DNA from: Lachnospiraceae bacterium
Lineage (GTDB): Bacteria > Bacillota > Clostridia > Lachnospirales > Lachnospiraceae
DNA length: 64,000 nucleotides
Direction: 5' to 3'
Assembly (NCBI GenBank): GCA_024699325.1
Contig: JAILPS010000007.1
Span: 20,915 to 84,914 of the forward strand
Every line of letters starts with the position of its first letter. Position 1 is the stretch's first letter. Below the pieces are notes generated by a model, which saw only the letters and a list, made by a program, of their open reading frames with translations, made no database searches and had not been told where the DNA came from. A program made the position numbers and the translations under genes. Positions 57,128 through 64,000 of the stretch are shown here, piece after piece.

Positions 57128-57877
57128 TCAATCAAACAAATCTGTGTCCAGCATATCCAGTGTCTTAAATGTGTGATTAATATAGACTCTGTAGTAGCGC
57201 CGCATGACATCCGCTATGTCAGCTAACACCCTGGAGCTCAGCTTGAAGGTGTAGAGTTTAGACAGCGGCGCGCTCTCAATATACTGCATGGCGTACACCG
57301 CCGAGGCGTCCAGACATGTGTCCCCCTCCATGGGCGGGAAGCAGTCCTTACACCCTATCCCGTGCTTCTTCATTATGAAGATGCCCTCTAGGAGTTTTTT
57401 GCCACAGTATACACACTCGAAAACCTGTGGCGCCTCGCCGTTAATCGCCAGAATTCTAAGCTCAAATATGGTTCTTATAAGCCTGTTTTCCAGGTTTTTG
57501 TTGAGAAGTGCCTTAAGCGACAGATACAGAAGGTTTACAACCTCTCCTGCCTCAACTCCCTCCTCTGTGAAAAAACCAGCCAGCTCCAGCAGATACGCCC
57601 CGTACGTCATGGCGTCAAGATCCTGGCTCATCCCGTCAAACGGCTCCACAATCTGCGCCCCCAAAACCCTGTAGGCGGTTTTGCCCGGATACAGCGTGAA
57701 TTTGGCAAATGTGAATGTCCTGCAGGCCGCCACGAGCTGGCTCGTGGGTTTGCGGCTTCCCTGGGCGAAGGCGCTTATCCTTCCAAGCTCCCTCGTGATT
57801 ATCACAACTCTTCTGTCGTATTCACCTGTGGGAGCCGAAAAGCTGACCACTCCGGTTACCTCAACTGTTTCCCTCAT
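57128..57877 (-). CDS. recO: DNA repair protein RecO
   Basis: A 249-residue RecO, which with RecR loads RecA at gaps and anneals SSB-coated DNA. It has the N-terminal OB fold (VTGVVSFSAPTGEYDRRVVIITRELGR-type), the conserved helical part and a C-terminal zinc-binding element with Cys in CVYCGKK and CKDCF. Length is typical. The ATG overlaps the era stop by 17 nt and has an AAAAGGA site. The era-recO pair is common in Firmicutes, supporting the call. Confidence 0.95.
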   Translation of the reverse strand: MRETVEVTGVVSFSAPTGEYDRRVVIITRELGRISAFAQGSRKPTSQLVAACRTFTFAKFTLYPGKTAYRVLGAQIVEPFDGMSQDLDAMTYGAYLLELAGFFTEEGVEAGEVVNLLYLSLKALLNKNLENRLIRTIFELRILAINGEAPQVFECVYCGKKLLEGIFIMKKHGIGCKDCFPPMEGDTCLDASAVYAMQYIESAPLSKLYTFKLSSRVLADIADVMRRYYRVYINHTFKTLDMLDTDLFD

Positions 57878-58778
57878 AGATATCCTTTTTATCGTATCCC
57901 AGACTCTTAAGGAGCATCTGGTTGTCCCTCCAGTCCTTTCTCACCTTCACAAAAAGCTTGAGATTGACCTGTCCGTCCACTAGTTCCTCTATGTCTTTTC
58001 TGGCCTGCGTGCCTATTTTTTTGAGCATGCTTCCGCCCCGGCCGATTATTATTCCCTTGTGGGATTCCCTCTCGCATATGATGTTTGCGTCGATGTCAAC
58101 CAAACCGTTATCCCTCTCGTGGAATTTGATGATCTCCACCGCTATTCCGTGGGGAACCTCGTCGTTTAGGCACCTAAGCGCCTTCTCGCGGATTATCTCC
58201 CCCGCAATATCCCTCACGGGCTGCCTGGTCACGGTATCCTCGTCGTAGTACATAGGTCCATATGGAAGAAGCTTATAAATGCTTGACAAAACCATGTCCA
58301 CATTGGTGCCCCTTAGAGCACACAGGGCCACGATATCGTCAAAATGCCCCACCTCGCGGTAGGCGCTTATCACCTCGCCTATTCTCTCCTTAGGCACCGT
58401 ATCGGCCTTATTGATTATAAGAATCACGGGCTGTTTAAGCGCTGACAGTCTCTCTGCAATCTCCTTGTCCCTGGGGCCTATATACTTCTCCGGCTCCACC
58501 AGCCACAGTATGACATCCACGCCCTCGAGCGCCTTATCCACAACCTCTGACATGTACTCCTGAAGCTTATTCTTAGCCTTGTGAATGCCCGGGGTGTCCA
58601 CGAAGATAATCTGTCCCCTCTCGTCCGTGTAGACGGTCTGGACGCGGTTTCTCGTGGTCTGGGGCTTGTTGGATGTGATGGCGATCTTCTGGCCGATTAA
58701 GTGGTTCATCAGGGTTGACTTGCCAACATTTGGCCTTCCTATCAGGGTTACAAACCCGCTCTTTAGCTGTTTTTCCAT
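57861..58778 (-). CDS. era: GTPase Era
   Basis: A 305-residue essential GTPase for 16S rRNA maturation and 30S assembly. G1 is GRPNVGKST (12-20), G2 lies in the TTRNRVQ stretch, G3 is DTPGIHK, G4 is NKAD. The C-terminal KH domain begins near residue 200 and contains the GRGGSMLKKIG RNA-binding loop. It starts 9 nt after the M16 protease gene with AAGGGA, and ends overlapping recO. Confidence 0.98.
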   Translation of the reverse strand: MEKQLKSGFVTLIGRPNVGKSTLMNHLIGQKIAITSNKPQTTRNRVQTVYTDERGQIIFVDTPGIHKAKNKLQEYMSEVVDKALEGVDVILWLVEPEKYIGPRDKEIAERLSALKQPVILIINKADTVPKERIGEVISAYREVGHFDDIVALCALRGTNVDMVLSSIYKLLPYGPMYYDEDTVTRQPVRDIAGEIIREKALRCLNDEVPHGIAVEIIKFHERDNGLVDIDANIICERESHKGIIIGRGGSMLKKIGTQARKDIEELVDGQVNLKLFVKVRKDWRDNQMLLKSLGYDKKDIYEGNS

Positions 58779-58787
58779 AAAAATCCC

Positions 58788-61700
58788 TTATTTAAAAATA
58801 TTGATGGTGGTCTTAAACATTGCGCTGTTTTCCTCTATCTGTGAGGCATTGCCGATGGCGCACAGGTAGTTATCCTTAAGGGCATCGCCTATAAGCTTGG
58901 CGAGAGCTCTAAGCTCCTCAACCGTTGTGCCAAGCACCTGGTCGCGCTCAAGCTGCATCTTCTCCCTGGTCAGGCCTGACAGATATGCCCTGAAGGATGT
59001 GTCGCCCTTCCTTGAAGGAGTCATAGGTGTGTCGAGCTCGTTGATTGCGCCTAATATGTACTTCGTCAGGTCGCGCTCTGATATGTCAAGCTTAGCTATT
59101 GCCTCAGGCGCGCCGTCAAACACGCTGTTGGTCTCAGAAAGCTTCGGATCTCTGTATGAAGAAAACCTCACCGCTCCAAGCCTTGAGAACGCGGCAAATG
59201 CGCCGTATGCTCCTCCCTTGACTCTTATGTTGACCCAGAGGTACTCAAATCCAAGCCACACCTTCAAAACCTGAAGAGCTCCGCTGTAGCTGTTTTCAGG
59301 GTGATTTATGAGGAAGCTTCCGGCTCTGCACACATAGTTAACCTGTGAAGCGGTCTTAAAGCCCTCATTTTTAGCGCCCTTAGGGATAATCCATGTGACC
59401 TTTGTTACAGGGGTCACGGGCAGCTCACGTGTAAATGTCTTAACAGATGACGAGAAGCCCTCGTAATCCTCACAGGTGCCTGTGTAGCCGATGATAAGAT
59501 TGTTTTTGTTAAATATTTTGTCTGAAACCGCGCGAAGCTTATCAACTATCTCCTCATACATCTTATCATAGTTTTTGTCCCACAAATCGAGCATGAGATA
59601 GTAATCTATTCCGCTTATTGTGTCAGACATAAATGCGTCGTCAGAATAGTAGCTGGCCGCTCTCACACTTCCGATGGAATTGCCGCGCTCCATAATCGCA
59701 GACGCAAGTCTTGACTTGTCAGCCATGATGAGCTCGTGAATTCTGTCCCTGTCATCAAACCTGGTTCTGAAAACGACCTCAGCCATAAGGCTTGCCACAT
59801 CGTCAAGCTGACTAAGAAGCGCCTTCGCCACAACCTCAAAGCGCAGGTTCACCTCTTTGTTTCTGTTGAAAATATTGACTCCCGTGTTGATGGAGCCGGT
59901 CTTTATGAGGATCTCACTTCCAAGCTCTGAATATGTGAAATTCTCTGTTGAGAGCTGCAACATAAGCGAGCTTAGCAGGGAAGCATACTTAATCTCCTCG
60001 ATGGTAAGACCTGACATGTCAAAGCTCATGTTGATATATGATATGCCTGATGAGAACACATCTGAGTGGATGACCTTGACGCCGTCAAGCTCCTTCTCGT
60101 CAATATATAGCTCCCTGGCCTCCTTACTTACATCGTCCACAGTGAGAAGCGGTATCTTCTCCAGATCCTCCTCGGATGACGGGGTCTCCTGGAACTTCTT
60201 AAGCTCCCTCGTGTGCTTTACAATCTCCTCAATCTGCTCTGCGCTAAGGCCCGCCTTAATCTTGGCAAGCTTGTCAGCCGTCGCCTTATCCCTTCTGTCG
60301 TTTAAGCCCCTGTTAGGAGTCATGACAACAGTCGCTCCGTGAGGGTTGTTGATTAACTTGTCGCGGATCAGCCTCTCAAAATAATCTCCGTCGAGCCTTC
60401 TTCTTAACTCGTCATAGAACTGCTGATAGCAAAGCGAATTAAATGCGGCGTTATCGTCGTAGAGCCATGTGCTAAGCGTGTCTAAACCGTAGATAAGTCC
60501 CTTGGGATATCCGCCAAAATCCGCCTCCTTAGCGCGAAACTCTGCGCTGTTTAAGCCTGCGAGAAGGCTTGATTTATTGATGCCGTTGTCTGCGAGATTC
60601 TTAAGAGTATCCATGATAATCTTCTCGAACTTCTCCAGGTCAGAGGCATTGGCCTCCCTTGCGGTTATGTTAAACAGAGGCTGGCGGAGACTGTCGCCGT
60701 AACCTCCGTAGATATCTGAGCCTATGCCCGCCTTGATTAAAGCCTCCTTGACAGGTGCGCCCGGCGCCCCCATAAGGACGTAATCGAGGATTGAAAATGC
60801 AAGCATGTCAACCACATCTGAGGTGTCTCCCACAACCCTGTTCCATGACAGAAATGTGTTATTCTCCTCGCTCTCGTCCTCAGTGATGCTGTACTGCGCC
60901 CTTCTAAGAACAGGCTCGTCGAAGGCCTTCTGAAGCTTGACTGTGGAATCTATCTCTATGTGGTCGTATTTGCTCAAATACTCCTCGTCAATCCAGTTGA
61001 GTCTCTCCTCCATATCACAGTTGCCATACAGATAGATGTAGCTGTTTGTGGGGTGATAATATCTCTTGTGAAACTCTATGTACTGCTCATAGGTAAGTGA
61101 CGGAATGATATCCGGAGCGCCGCCTGAATCGTATGCGTAAGCATTGTCAGGGTAGAGGGCCTGCTTAACCTCCTCCTGAAGCACATCGTCTGCTGAGGAA
61201 TATGCGCCCTTCATTTCGTTATAAACTACGCCGTTATATATAAGCGGAGAATCCTTATCCTCCAGCTCATAGTGCCAGCCCTCCTGCTCGAAGAAGGTTC
61301 TGGTCTTGTAAATGTTTGGATGGAACACAGCATCCATGTACACGCTCATAAGGTTCTTGAAATCCTTATCGTTGCAGCTCGCAACAGGGTACACAGTCTT
61401 GTCCGGGTATGTCATAGCATTTAAAAATGTGTTGAGCGAACCCTTGACAAGCTCCACAAAAGGATCCTTGGCAGGATATTTGTCAGAGCCGCATAAAACC
61501 GTGTGCTCAATAATATGAGCCACACCGTTGGAGCTCTCAGGCGTAGTCCTGAAGCCAATACTAAACACCTTATTGTCGTCATCACACTCCACGCACAGCA
61601 CTCTGGCGCCCGTCTTAACATGCGACAGCAGATATCCCTGTGCCTGAAGCTCCTCTATCTCTCTCTTTTCCACAAGCCTGTAGGTTGATGGTATGTTCAT
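58788..61700 (-). CDS. M16C metalloprotease (presequence-protease/insulinase type)
   Basis: A 970-residue single-chain member of the M16C group, like mitochondrial PreP and bacterial Cym1-type proteases. The inverted zinc motif HxxEH is HIIEH (62-66), with the distal Glu expected near 140 in NEMKGAYSS-type context. Two halves form a closed chamber that degrades short unstructured peptides. No signal peptide is present, so it is cytoplasmic. The start MNIPSTYR was chosen for GGAGG spacing; a GTG two codons upstream also exists. It follows a U32 peptidase gene directly, in the same operon as era and recO. Confidence 0.94.
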   Translation of the reverse strand: MNIPSTYRLVEKREIEELQAQGYLLSHVKTGARVLCVECDDDNKVFSIGFRTTPESSNGVAHIIEHTVLCGSDKYPAKDPFVELVKGSLNTFLNAMTYPDKTVYPVASCNDKDFKNLMSVYMDAVFHPNIYKTRTFFEQEGWHYELEDKDSPLIYNGVVYNEMKGAYSSADDVLQEEVKQALYPDNAYAYDSGGAPDIIPSLTYEQYIEFHKRYYHPTNSYIYLYGNCDMEERLNWIDEEYLSKYDHIEIDSTVKLQKAFDEPVLRRAQYSITEDESEENNTFLSWNRVVGDTSDVVDMLAFSILDYVLMGAPGAPVKEALIKAGIGSDIYGGYGDSLRQPLFNITAREANASDLEKFEKIIMDTLKNLADNGINKSSLLAGLNSAEFRAKEADFGGYPKGLIYGLDTLSTWLYDDNAAFNSLCYQQFYDELRRRLDGDYFERLIRDKLINNPHGATVVMTPNRGLNDRRDKATADKLAKIKAGLSAEQIEEIVKHTRELKKFQETPSSEEDLEKIPLLTVDDVSKEARELYIDEKELDGVKVIHSDVFSSGISYINMSFDMSGLTIEEIKYASLLSSLMLQLSTENFTYSELGSEILIKTGSINTGVNIFNRNKEVNLRFEVVAKALLSQLDDVASLMAEVVFRTRFDDRDRIHELIMADKSRLASAIMERGNSIGSVRAASYYSDDAFMSDTISGIDYYLMLDLWDKNYDKMYEEIVDKLRAVSDKIFNKNNLIIGYTGTCEDYEGFSSSVKTFTRELPVTPVTKVTWIIPKGAKNEGFKTASQVNYVCRAGSFLINHPENSYSGALQVLKVWLGFEYLWVNIRVKGGAYGAFAAFSRLGAVRFSSYRDPKLSETNSVFDGAPEAIAKLDISERDLTKYILGAINELDTPMTPSRKGDTSFRAYLSGLTREKMQLERDQVLGTTVEELRALAKLIGDALKDNYLCAIGNASQIEENSAMFKTTINIFK

Positions 61701-61702
61701 AA

Positions 61703-62938
61703 TCACTCCTCCGTACTCTCTTCCCTCTGGCGCATGATATCTCCTACCTCTGCGCCCGGGGCATATATTCTGATAATCTGGCCCGGATGTGGACAGCTGT
61801 CTATGTCCTCACCCTTGTCATTCTTCATCTGTGTAACCGTCATAACAATGGGCTCGGCGCCTGGCTTCATAACCTCTATCTCCTCGCCCACGCTAAACTT
61901 ATTCTTCTGTTCAAATGTCACCCAGCCGTCATCCACCTCTGTGATGGTTCCCAGGTATTTGAAGCTCTTCTGATATGTGTTGTTGTCATATATCTGAGCA
62001 TTCACGTCCGGCTTGCCAAAAAAGAAGCCCGTGGTGTACTCCCTGAAGGTTCCCTTCCTGATCTCCTCATGGTAGAGCGGCAGGTTCTTCTTATAGAGCT
62101 CCGGGTCCTTATAATAGTCGTCAATCGCCCTTCTGTACGCGCTCGCAATCGTCGCGACATACAGCGCTGTCTTCATTCTTCCCTCGATCTTAAGCGAATC
62201 TATGCCCGCCTCGATCATCTCCGGAATATGCTCAATCATGCACAGATCCTTGGAGTTGAATATATAGGTTCCCCTCTCATTCTCCTCCACAGGGAAATAC
62301 TGTCCCGGCCTCGTCTCCTCCACAAGCGCATACTTCCATCTGCAGGGATGTGTGCACGCTCCGCGGTTTGCGTCCCTTCCCGTGAGGAAGGAGCTAAGAA
62401 GACACCTTCCCGAATACGATATGCACATCGCTCCGTGAACGAAGCTCTCAATCTCCATATCCTCAGGAATATTTGCCCTTATCTGGCTGATCTCATACAG
62501 CGACAACTCCCTGGCCGTGACCACGCGCTTAGCCCCTAGCTGATACCAGAAGTTGAACGTCCCATAGTTGGTATTGTTGGCCTGTGTGGAAATATGTATC
62601 TCCATTTCAGGCATCACTTCCCTCGCCGTCAAAAACAGTCCCGGGTCCGATATCAAAACCGCATCCGGCTTAATCTCAGAAAGCTGTGCAAAATACTTTC
62701 TCGCCTGTGGCAAATCGCCGTTGTGGGCCAGAATATTGGCCGTCACATAAACCTTGACTCCGTGATCATGAGCATACTCTATGCCCTCTCTCATCTCGTC
62801 CATATCAAAATTCTTCGCATTTGCCCTCAGGCTAAATGTCTCGCCGCCTATATATATGGCATCCGCGCCATACCTCACCGCGGTCTTTAACACAGGCAGA
62901 CTGCTCGCAGGGAGCAGCAGTTCCACTTTACCTCTCAT
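61703..62938 (-). CDS. trhP: U32-family protein, probable tRNA wobble-uridine hydroxylase TrhP
   Basis: A 411-residue U32 'peptidase'. Work on this family shows TrhP (YrrO in Bacillus, YegQ in E. coli) makes 5-hydroxyuridine at tRNA position 34 rather than cleaving collagen. The U32 signature EIESFVHGAMCISYSGRC-like stretch, with the following NRGACTHPCRW, supplies four Cys that could bind an iron-sulfur cluster. A TIM-barrel N-terminal half and a small C-terminal beta domain are as expected. The start MRGKVELLLPA follows AAGGAG. The gene directly before it encodes the matching methyltransferase TrmR, which strongly supports TrhP. Confidence 0.88.
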   Translation of the reverse strand: MRGKVELLLPASSLPVLKTAVRYGADAIYIGGETFSLRANAKNFDMDEMREGIEYAHDHGVKVYVTANILAHNGDLPQARKYFAQLSEIKPDAVLISDPGLFLTAREVMPEMEIHISTQANNTNYGTFNFWYQLGAKRVVTARELSLYEISQIRANIPEDMEIESFVHGAMCISYSGRCLLSSFLTGRDANRGACTHPCRWKYALVEETRPGQYFPVEENERGTYIFNSKDLCMIEHIPEMIEAGIDSLKIEGRMKTALYVATIASAYRRAIDDYYKDPELYKKNLPLYHEEIRKGTFREYTTGFFFGKPDVNAQIYDNNTYQKSFKYLGTITEVDDGWVTFEQKNKFSVGEEIEVMKPGAEPIVMTVTQMKNDKGEDIDSCPHPGQIIRIYAPGAEVGDIMRQREESTEE

Positions 62939-62940
62939 AA

Positions 62941-63585
62941 TCACTCCTTAATACTAAGTGCCGCACCGTCGCCGACGCTGACAACACTTGTGGTGAGCCC
63001 CTGCGTATCGCTAAGTGCCCTCAGATACTCCCGCATTCTGGCATGTATCGTCCTGTCCCGTCTCGCAACCGCATATCTGCTCTCAAGTATCTCACCCTCC
63101 TGCAGCACATTGTCCGTAACTAACACTCCGCCATGCCCCAGTAACCTCAGCACATCCGGAAGCCAGTTTATATACTGCCCCTTGGCAGCGTCCATAAAAA
63201 TAAAGTCGAATTCCCCTTCTAACCTGCCAAGGAACTCTCCGGCATCGCCCTCCAACAGCGTAACCCTGTCAGAAACCTCCGCCCTCACAAAATTCTCCTT
63301 CGCAACGGGAATTCGCTTCTCATAGTTTTCAATAGTTGTAAGGTGCGCCTCCTGCGCCTCCTTAAGCATGACAATCCCGGAGTACCCAACAGCACATCCA
63401 ACCTCCAGAATCCTCTTCGGCTTAATCACCCTCATGAGAAATCTCATGAAGTCAGCCATCTCGTCCCTGATGATCGGAACATCGTCTTCCAGTGCCTCAA
63501 GCCTGATATCTGAGAGCACCTGGTCCTCCGCTCTCTTAATAGATTTCAAAAAAACATCCAATCTGTCTTTGTCAATATTATTCAT
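62941..63585 (-). CDS. trmR: tRNA 5-hydroxyuridine methyltransferase TrmR (YrrM-like)
   Basis: A 214-residue class I SAM-dependent O-methyltransferase. Motif I is ILEVGCAVGYSG (about 68-79), followed by an acidic residue in TTIENYEK, DFIFMDAAKGQY and VTDNVLQEG. In Bacillus TrmR methylates 5-hydroxyuridine-34 made by TrhP to 5-methoxyuridine. Order mltG-yrrM-U32 matches Bacillus, supporting this over a catechol methyltransferase. The start MNNIDKDR overlaps the preceding stop by 8 nt with GGAG 7 nt upstream. It ends 2 nt before the trhP start. Confidence 0.9.
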   Translation of the reverse strand: MNNIDKDRLDVFLKSIKRAEDQVLSDIRLEALEDDVPIIRDEMADFMRFLMRVIKPKRILEVGCAVGYSGIVMLKEAQEAHLTTIENYEKRIPVAKENFVRAEVSDRVTLLEGDAGEFLGRLEGEFDFIFMDAAKGQYINWLPDVLRLLGHGGVLVTDNVLQEGEILESRYAVARRDRTIHARMREYLRALSDTQGLTTSVVSVGDGAALSIKE

Positions 63586-63982
63586 CCGCGGTCTCCGGTC
63601 CCTTATCAAAAAGCTCCAACAGAGCCCTTGAAGATGATTTAGAATTAAATGTGTAAACTCCCGGCTTCACTTCATAGTCAAACAGCACACTCTGCGCCCA
63701 GAAAACATAATAGTTATCCAAATATCCATTCGCCTCCAGCTGCTTGCCCACAGTCATAACCGAGCTGCCCTCCAGAATACTGATGGTCACCTCAGAGCCC
63801 CTCACAGCCCTGTCCTTGGTCGAAAATACCGCATAACCAAAATCATACGCTTTCTTCGCCCCATAGACAATCACAAGCGCAAACACCACCATAAACAGAA
63901 TCCACAGCGCATGCGTCACCATATTATAGGTCAGACCGTGGATCTCCTCAGTCGACATCTTCTTCTTTTTTCTATCTCCCAT
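63578..63982 (-). CDS. Short MltG-like (YceG/YrrL) membrane protein lacking the catalytic domain
   Basis: A 134-residue protein with a basic cytoplasmic start (MGDRKKKKMSTEE), one transmembrane helix (about 25-45) and an outer LysM-like domain (SEVTISILEGSSVMTVGKQL, KPGVYTFNSKSSSRALLELF). This equals the N-terminal part of MltG, the endolytic transglycosylase of peptidoglycan; the roughly 200-residue catalytic domain is absent and the frame ends cleanly in TAA. Position before trmR and trhP matches yrrL in Bacillus. The ATG has GGGAGG. It may bind peptidoglycan or regulate cell-wall enzymes; it cannot be a transglycosylase by itself. Confidence 0.85.
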   Translation of the reverse strand: MGDRKKKKMSTEEIHGLTYNMVTHALWILFMVVFALVIVYGAKKAYDFGYAVFSTKDRAVRGSEVTISILEGSSVMTVGKQLEANGYLDNYYVFWAQSVLFDYEVKPGVYTFNSKSSSRALLELFDKGPETADE

Positions 63983-64000
63983 AGTCCAACCTCCCTTCCT

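Noticed and set aside
1..64000. Search for CRISPR arrays, tRNA or rRNA genes, insertion sequences, phage genes or classical defence systems.
   Set aside because: No regular direct repeats with spacers, no tRNA cloverleaf with CCA-end context, no transposase or integrase reading frame and no restriction or toxin-antitoxin gene was seen.

Overview
The window is a stretch of a Firmicutes chromosome, most likely a rumen or gut member of the Lachnospiraceae (class Clostridia). This rests on strong AGGAGG-type ribosome-binding sites, T-box leaders before trpE and valS, the trpEGDCFBA order, the mltG/yrrM/U32-peptidase order known from Bacillus and Clostridia, several proteins of types I associate from memory with Lachnospiraceae, and secreted plant-polysaccharide hydrolases. 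Species cannot be fixed from sequence alone. Nearly every gene lies on the minus strand; only a small Xre regulator and a GH26 lipoprotein run plus. No rRNA, tRNA, CRISPR array, prophage or insertion sequence was seen.

Read along the minus strand (high to low coordinates): 64.0-57.1 kb is a housekeeping operon with a minimal MltG-like protein, the tRNA wobble-uridine pair TrhP/TrmR, an M16C protease, Era and RecO. 57.0-54.7 kb holds a small anchored protein and glycyl-tRNA synthetase. 54.7-50.1 kb holds CorA and a heterodimeric ABC exporter. 50.0-45.0 kb holds a rhomboid protease, a GH43 glycosidase and two unrecognised envelope proteins. 44.9-44.3 kb is bioY with a BirA-like operator. 44.2-36.7 kb is a carbohydrate region: a membrane-anchored GH5-CBM2 cellulase coupled to an ABC-F ATPase, a convergent GH26 mannanase-like lipoprotein, and a GH31 enzyme divergent from it.

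36.6-32.0 kb carries a two-gene operon of unknown purpose: a TPR-nucleotidyltransferase-like protein and a double AAA+ CbxX-type ATPase. Then come a stand-alone aconitase-family hydratase (31.9-29.7 kb), a membrane HD-GYP protein (29.4-28.2 kb), and a clpX-capA-xpaC-telA run (28.0-22.6 kb) with an unusual ClpX. A divergent Xre regulator faces a moxR-DUF58-transglutaminase-rarA operon (21.9-15.9 kb), with a perfect palindrome over the moxR promoter.

15.7-10.0 kb is a three-gene operon made of a 1193-residue protein, an Hsp70/actin-fold ATPase and a helical-repeat protein. It is the best candidate for an undescribed machine. valS and the complete tryptophan operon follow, each behind its own T-box riboswitch; the codons read as GUA (Val, less certain) and UGG (Trp). 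The left edge holds the leader and first six codons of another gene.
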